A stretch of DNA of 64,000 nucleotides. Origin: Pyrobaculum oguniense TE7 (GTDB lineage: Archaea > Thermoproteota > Thermoprotei > Thermoproteales > Thermoproteaceae). Positions within the stretch are counted from its first letter, which is position 1; each line of letters opens with the position of its first letter. Below are positions 59,432 to 64,000 of this stretch, piece after piece. Both the position numbers and the translations under genes were made by a program. Location: contig CP003316.1 in assembly GCA_000247545.1 (NCBI GenBank), positions 1,149,233 to 1,213,232 on the forward strand, written 5' to 3'. Under the pieces are notes generated by a model. It searched no databases. It was not told the origin of the DNA and saw nothing but the letters and a program-made list of their open reading frames with translations.

Positions 59432-59977
59432 GTGCTTGGCACATCTTCAAGACTGTATGTGATAGAGAGACTTTTAGTCCAAGGAGAAGCTAAGGCCTAC
59501 GACTTGGCTAAAACATCCCCATTTGCCATATCGACCATCTATTACACTTTGAGAAAACTAGAGGATGAGGGGTGTGTAATTGTTTCTAGAGATGTATATA
59601 TGCCCACTTTTAAATGCATTTTAGAATACTACCGAGAAGCCGGATGCGGAGATGCCGTAAAGTCATACTTTAGGCGATCTCTCGGCGAGTACGCCGACTT
59701 AGTGAAGGAGAACGATATATGTCAACTACTTGACTTTTTAGTAAAGATCGGCGCATGCGGAAAAAGTGTGGTATCAGCCGTTTTAGACGCTGTCGGCGGA
59801 CGGTTGGCAGATGTAAAAAAATTGCCGGAGGGAGTAACTAGGGCATTTACTGCGGCGCTCGCAGCCGGCAGTGAGTATATTGATGCTGTACACAAGGGCG
59901 CCGTTGTCGGCGGCGTGTTTGTTGGCTATTGTAAAAGATGTGGTCTTGTGGTAGCCCCGTGCCCTCTTATAAAATAG
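59432..59977 (+). CDS. Winged-helix regulator next to the formate dehydrogenase genes
   Basis: A 181-residue protein. The N-terminal winged helix is RLYVIERLLVQGEAKAYDLA followed by ISTIYYTLRKLEDEGCVIV, similar to PadR or TrmB-type domains. The remaining ~100 residues are a helical sensor with several Cys (GCGDAV, NDICQL, GACGKS) and a C-terminal CKRCG-x6-C knuckle that could bind metal or a cluster. The frame is open from TTG 59378, within asd, but TATCTAAAAAGC (about 59404-59415) suggests GTG 59432 as the start. It overlaps fdhD by 40 nt and may control it. Confidence 0.65.
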   Translation: MLGTSSRLYVIERLLVQGEAKAYDLAKTSPFAISTIYYTLRKLEDEGCVIVSRDVYMPTFKCILEYYREAGCGDAVKSYFRRSLGEYADLVKENDICQLLDFLVKIGACGKSVVSAVLDAVGGRLADVKKLPEGVTRAFTAALAAGSEYIDAVHKGAVVGGVFVGYCKRCGLVVAPCPLIK

Positions 59978-60636
59978 TAAAGGGAGTCAAGATCGCCGAG
60001 GATGCCTTGGTTAGGATTTGGATTAATAACAAAATAGTTGCCGAGCTGGTCTCCAACCCAGAGCTACTTGAAGAGCTTGGAATCGGCTACGCATACAGCG
60101 AGGGCTATATCAACACATTAGGGGAAATAAGAGAAGTTGCTACAGCGGGCCACGATGTTAAGATTAAGCTAGTAGGTGACGTGGCTACTAGAGCTAAAAA
60201 AGTAGAGGAGTGCGGCATCGGAGAATTTGTCAAAATTAAATCACCTAGAAGAATCCACGACTACAGGCAACTAACCACCCTGGCAACAGAGTTCGCTAAA
60301 TTGACCATATGGAATGTGGATCCTCACTTGGCCATGCACACCAGCGCTCTATATCTAGACGAGGAGTGGGCGGTGATACATGACACGAGTAGGCACAGCT
60401 CTGTAATAAAACTAATCGGTATGTACCTAAAACGCGGCAAGGAGGCCGAGTCTAAAATAGCTTTCACCACTGGCAGGGTCTCGTCTGACATGGTCTACAG
60501 ACTTGCCACAATAGGTGTGGGGGCCGTTGTTTCTCTTAGAGGACCTCTATACAGCGGCGTAGAGGCAGCATGCAAGCTCGGAATACAGCTCGTGACGAAC
60601 ATCAGAAACAAGGGATTTACTGAGCTCTGTCCTTAA
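59938..60636 (+). CDS. fdhD: FdhD-family formate dehydrogenase maturation protein
   Basis: FdhD moves sulfur from a desulfurase to the Mo/W-bis-MGD cofactor of formate dehydrogenase. 232 residues with HTSALYLDEEWAVIHDTSRHSSVIKLIG (near 137-164) and TGRVSSDMVYRLATIGVGAVVSL near 180-202. The usual CxxC pair of FdhD is reduced: the loop reads EECGIGEF near residue 93, so only the first Cys is present. It lies upstream of fdhA as expected. The start at ATG 59938 lies in the overlap with the regulator. Confidence 0.88.
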   Translation: MWSCGSPVPSYKIVKGVKIAEDALVRIWINNKIVAELVSNPELLEELGIGYAYSEGYINTLGEIREVATAGHDVKIKLVGDVATRAKKVEECGIGEFVKIKSPRRIHDYRQLTTLATEFAKLTIWNVDPHLAMHTSALYLDEEWAVIHDTSRHSSVIKLIGMYLKRGKEAESKIAFTTGRVSSDMVYRLATIGVGAVVSLRGPLYSGVEAACKLGIQLVTNIRNKGFTELCP

Positions 60637-60717
60637 ACTCCAAAACTTTATAAAGGTCTAGGGTAGTTCGAGTTTTTACCGAATAATCTTTAAAAGACTA
60701 TAATTTGGTATACCTCT

Positions 60718-60909
60718 ATGTCCTTTGAGGCCCTTGCTAGGCAACACGCTTCTATTAAGAACGATATTGAAAGGCTTTACACTGAGATACCTGAAGGCAT
60801 AGATGGCCTTCTGAGTCTTTACCACGGCGAGGAAGACTATACATGCTTCACAGCTAAGAAATTGATGGGCAAAAGAGACAAAGGAACTGTGAAGAACGTG
60901 TTCCTATGA
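60718..60909 (+). CDS. Small unknown protein, 63 aa, upstream of fdhA
   Basis: A 63-residue soluble protein (MSFEALARQHASIKNDIERL at the start, then PEGIDGLLSLYHGEEDYTCF). It contains a single Cys and no membrane segment. CTTTAAAAGAC (60688-60698) is centred about 25 nt before the ATG, so it heads a new transcript. Its stop overlaps the fdhA ATG by ATGA. It may be a dedicated chaperone or regulator of the enzyme. No family recognised. Confidence 0.65.
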   Translation: MSFEALARQHASIKNDIERLYTEIPEGIDGLLSLYHGEEDYTCFTAKKLMGKRDKGTVKNVFL

Positions 60910-63900
60910 CAGTCTCAGTAGGAAGAAGAGGATTTCTAAAAATCGCCGGCCTAGCCAGTCTCGCTCTTGGGATAGGCACAGAGGCCCAGGTTCCCTTTAA
61001 GTCCGGAAAAGCCGTATGGGAACTGGGAGAAATTGGGGGGAAGGTGGACCTGCCAAAGGCCTCGATAATGCCGGTTATATGCCCCTACTGCTCAGTAGGA
61101 TGCTCCATAGACATGTATACTTCTGGCGGCAAGATTATATGGAGCCACGGCTCCGTTGACTCACCGCTTAACTTCGGCGCCTTGTGTCCAAAGGGCAAGG
61201 CGGCTTTTCAGCTTGTGGAAAACGAACTCCGCCTCACCAAGCCGCTGATCAGAACAGGGCCTAAGCCCCCGCCTGAGGAGATCCTATCGGCTAAAAGCTG
61301 GGACGAGCTCGTCTCAATCATCAAGAAGTACCCCCCCAAGTGGCGCGAAGCCACATGGGACGAGGCTTTTCAATACATCGCGTCAAAGCTCGCCACTATA
61401 CTTTCTGAGTGGAGAAAAGCTACGGGGGCTCCCAAACAGAAGGATGGGTACTACTACGTGGGAAAAGACGTACCAGTTCAGATTATTGGGTCATCTATTC
61501 TTGTCAACGAAGAGGCCTATCTGTCAAAGAAATTGGCAACTTTCTTGGGGACTTCGAACATGGATTCACAGTTCAGGAAGTGCCACTCATCGACTGTCAG
61601 CTCTCTCGCCGTAACGTACGGGTGGGGCGCAGAGACTGCGTCGAACGAGGACCTAGCCCTCGCCGATGTGGTGCTCTTCTGGTCTAGTCCTGCTGAGGCG
61701 CATCCGCTCTCATTTACATATTTCCTAAAGGGCAAGAAGGAGAGGGGTACAATCTTCATTACCTTTGACCCCCGCTACTCAAGAACCGCGGCGGCGTCTG
61801 ACATATGGGTTCCTTTCAGGCCCGGGACTGACGCCGCTATTTTGCTTTACTTTCTGCACTACGCATTCTACGAGAGGGAACCGCCCATCGACCAACTGGA
61901 TGAATTCAAGAGACTGAGAACAAGGTGGAACATCACCGACGACGACCTCGCCGACTTGAAAGAGCTACTCAAGGAGTACGACGCCCAAACCGTCTCCTCT
62001 ATCAGCGGCGTACCCGTAGATTTGCTCAAGACAGTGGCGCGGATCTATGTAGAGAACAGCGGCGTTGTGACCAACCATAAGAAGCACGGCATAATTCAGT
62101 GGGCAATGGGACTCACCCAACACACAAACGCGACCATCAACATAATCAGAGCAGCGGCATTAGTACAACTCTTATTGGGCAATGTGGGGTATCCCGGTGG
62201 GGGCACGCACCCATTCAGAGGCCATAGCAACGTCCAGGGCGCCACCGATATGCAGGGCTCAGGCGTAGAAGGGCTACCTGGCTACCACGGATTCCCAGCC
62301 TCCACGTTTGAAATTAGGCTATACCAAGACTGGAAGCTCCAGGGAATGCCCGACGCTTGGAGCTGGTCAGTCCCACAGTGGGCGCGTGATAGGTTCTCAA
62401 CCACAGCGCCCGATCTGGGGAAAGCAGACCTCTCCAAGGTGCTTCAAGTGTTTAAATTCTACGGCTGGCGCAGGTTCGAGCTCGCATGGGGGATGTTCTG
62501 CGGCACTGTGCCCGAGGACGACCCAGTAAATGGAACAGTGGTATGCGACTTCCCAATGGGTACAGGAACCACAGAGGTGATGTTCCCAAGGAGAGCTCTT
62601 GCGAAGGAAATAAGAGCCGCGATCATATTTGGAGAGAACCCTGCTGTGACGAATCCAAACGCTAAAATTATTATGGCAGGCCTAGCTTCGCTTGACTTAT
62701 TAGTTGTGTCGGATATATTCGAAACCGAGACCGCGTGGTTTGCTGATGTGGTTTTACCAGCAGCCTCCTTCGCAGAGAAGGAGGGTACGAGGACAAATGG
62801 TAATAGGACGATACAGTGGACTTATAGAGCTGTGCCGCCAAAGGGCGACGCTCGGCCTGACTACTGGATTGTGACAAAGCTGTATCAGTATCTAAGAAGG
62901 GCCGGGGCCGTTCTCTTGCCCAGCGAGGCGGCGGGTGTCAAGAAAGAGGACGTGAAGTTTAGGAAGAGCGGAAAATTAGTCTTCGTGTACGAGAGGCCGT
63001 TAAAGCCGGATTCCAGCTGGGACTACTCCGGAGGACTTGGTAAGAGCACCCCGATTTCGCCTATCGAGGCTGAGGTTAATCCACGTATTATAAATAAAGA
63101 GATAAACTTCACCACCCTGATATACCAGGGCATATACGATCCCATAAGAGATGAGTTCACCACAATGAGGAGAATTGCGCAATTCAGAAAGCCAGGACAG
63201 ATCGACGGCACTTTCAGCCAAGAATTCCGCGTCTACAAGGACTGGGGCTGGTCATGGCCAATGAACGTCAGGTTCCTATATAACTACGACTCCCTTAAGG
63301 CAGTCCTCGGCGTAGTCGACAAGGTGAGCGCTGCCGGGAAAGAGTGGGTTGTCACAGGCGAAACCGGAGAGTGGATAGACGAAGTCACCGGCGAGTACAA
63401 ACCCGCATTTGTGCCAGGCCACAACTACTGGGTTCCCCGCTCGTTTAAGCGGAGGCTTTCCGGAATGGCTGACGTTTTTGGCGGGCTGGACATCATGCAC
63501 TTCGTTAAGACGGGTGAGGTGAGAATAATGGGTAAATTCGTCGTGGAGGAGGGCGGAGAGGTCAAGGTCCTCACATACGACGAGTTTGTTGGGAAAACAG
63601 GAATGCGCTACCTCTGGGTCAACGATACTCTGTACTGGGATGAGGAAACCACGTCGTTGAAAGCCGCGGCAAAGAGGCCGTTCTTTTCCGGTGGGGACTG
63701 GAGATCTTTCAAGCAGAACTACCAAAAGATGAGAGATCTCCTGGGACAGTACTACCAGCAGAGCGGCAGTTTGAAAGACGCCACTCTCAAGGTGATTCAG
63801 GAAATGGGCGGCTGGTACAAGGGCTATAACTTCCAGTGGCCTATACACACAGAGCCCGTTGAGGCACCTATTCCGGAACTCGCTGTGAAGTATCCAACTC

Positions 63901-64000
63901 TTGCGTGGCTGAACCCCTACAACCTCCAAGTCTTACAAGACCAGCCAAGTGTTGTACAAGGCAAGAACGTAGGCGTGGCGCTAACTCCCGACGACTTGAA
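60906..64000 (+). CDS. fdhA: Molybdopterin formate dehydrogenase, catalytic subunit (partial)
   Basis: A DMSO-reductase-family catalytic subunit; about 1031 codons lie inside the window and the frame is still open at its edge. The Tat signal GRRGFLKIAGLASLALG is at 6-22. The 4Fe-4S site is C59, C62, C66 and C94 (CPYCSVGC and ALCPKG). The active-site region SNMDSQFRKCHSSTVSSLA has Cys226 where formate dehydrogenases have Sec/Cys, followed by His. FdhD upstream supports formate dehydrogenase. It should act on the outer face of the membrane with partner subunits beyond the window. Mo and W use cannot be told apart. Confidence 0.9.
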   Translation, partial: MTVSVGRRGFLKIAGLASLALGIGTEAQVPFKSGKAVWELGEIGGKVDLPKASIMPVICPYCSVGCSIDMYTSGGKIIWSHGSVDSPLNFGALCPKGKAAFQLVENELRLTKPLIRTGPKPPPEEILSAKSWDELVSIIKKYPPKWREATWDEAFQYIASKLATILSEWRKATGAPKQKDGYYYVGKDVPVQIIGSSILVNEEAYLSKKLATFLGTSNMDSQFRKCHSSTVSSLAVTYGWGAETASNEDLALADVVLFWSSPAEAHPLSFTYFLKGKKERGTIFITFDPRYSRTAAASDIWVPFRPGTDAAILLYFLHYAFYEREPPIDQLDEFKRLRTRWNITDDDLADLKELLKEYDAQTVSSISGVPVDLLKTVARIYVENSGVVTNHKKHGIIQWAMGLTQHTNATINIIRAAALVQLLLGNVGYPGGGTHPFRGHSNVQGATDMQGSGVEGLPGYHGFPASTFEIRLYQDWKLQGMPDAWSWSVPQWARDRFSTTAPDLGKADLSKVLQVFKFYGWRRFELAWGMFCGTVPEDDPVNGTVVCDFPMGTGTTEVMFPRRALAKEIRAAIIFGENPAVTNPNAKIIMAGLASLDLLVVSDIFETETAWFADVVLPAASFAEKEGTRTNGNRTIQWTYRAVPPKGDARPDYWIVTKLYQYLRRAGAVLLPSEAAGVKKEDVKFRKSGKLVFVYERPLKPDSSWDYSGGLGKSTPISPIEAEVNPRIINKEINFTTLIYQGIYDPIRDEFTTMRRIAQFRKPGQIDGTFSQEFRVYKDWGWSWPMNVRFLYNYDSLKAVLGVVDKVSAAGKEWVVTGETGEWIDEVTGEYKPAFVPGHNYWVPRSFKRRLSGMADVFGGLDIMHFVKTGEVRIMGKFVVEEGGEVKVLTYDEFVGKTGMRYLWVNDTLYWDEETTSLKAAAKRPFFSGGDWRSFKQNYQKMRDLLGQYYQQSGSLKDATLKVIQEMGGWYKGYNFQWPIHTEPVEAPIPELAVKYPTLAWLNPYNLQVLQDQPSVVQGKNVGVALTPDDL

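Noticed and set aside
1-64000. CRISPR arrays, rRNA genes and tRNA genes
   Set aside because: No regularly spaced repeats and no recognisable rRNA or tRNA sequence were seen by reading; intron-containing or split tRNAs, which are common in this group, could be missed by eye.

Overview
The window looks like chromosomal DNA of a hyperthermophilic crenarchaeon of the order Thermoproteales, most likely Pyrobaculum. The reasons are a PaREP2-type repeat-family gene, archaeal informational proteins (aRF1, S10), the nurA-herA-mre11-rad50 operon, LysW-type amino-acid biosynthesis, and many genes whose TATA box lies about 23 nt upstream of the start codon, as expected for leaderless transcripts. The aromatic oxygenase genes suggest a strain able to use oxygen. 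The species cannot be fixed from the sequence.

Layout. (1) 1-1877: partial surE, ribosomal protein S10 and release factor aRF1. (2) 1944-8332: end-resection operon nurA-herA-mre11-rad50, read leftwards. (3) 8466-12589: MoxR ATPase with VWA protein, a CBS protein and an exported thioredoxin-fold protein. (4) 12591-34021: a catabolic region of about 21 kb. It holds a PaaK-like CoA ligase, two thioesterases, thiolase plus DUF35 partner, 3-hydroxyacyl-CoA dehydrogenase, two enoyl-CoA hydratases, a ferritin-like diiron protein, the three subunits of a xanthine-dehydrogenase-type molybdenum enzyme, a FAH-family hydrolase, an extradiol dioxygenase, an HpaB-type flavin monooxygenase, an acetoacetate-decarboxylase-family protein, a Bat-type regulator, a Liv-type ABC importer and an AbrB/PhoU-like regulator. 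Together they suggest uptake and oxygen-dependent breakdown of a phenolic or aryl acid. (5) 34043-37455: a Pot/Fbp-type ABC transporter without an adjacent binding protein, a DUF998-like protein and a small unknown.

(6) 37417-46546: argininosuccinate lyase and synthase, then a PaREP2 gene and a string of tiny genes, then lysW-lysZ-lysY (LysW-carried arginine/lysine synthesis). (7) 46543-56228: two divergent operons for a putative sulfur module (TusA, DsrE, YeeE, an FccB-like flavoprotein, three beta-propeller proteins and a membrane protein). Two copies of an unknown gene family flank it as direct repeats. They share a 268-bp identical tract, and the right-hand copy is decayed. (8) 56229-59397: threonine synthase, aspartate kinase and aspartate-semialdehyde dehydrogenase. 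(9) 59432-64000: a winged-helix regulator, FdhD, a 63-residue protein and a Tat-exported molybdopterin formate dehydrogenase that runs off the window.

The most unusual pattern is a set of genes that lack an in-frame start or are split by one base at short G tracts: thrC, the 47.8-kb unknown gene and its relatives, and a small gene at 40.2 kb. In the leaderless cases an ATG sits where the TATA box predicts transcription to begin, a G4 tract follows within a few codons, and one extra G would restore the conserved reading frame. This could be programmed frameshifting, G-tract instability or sequencing error.
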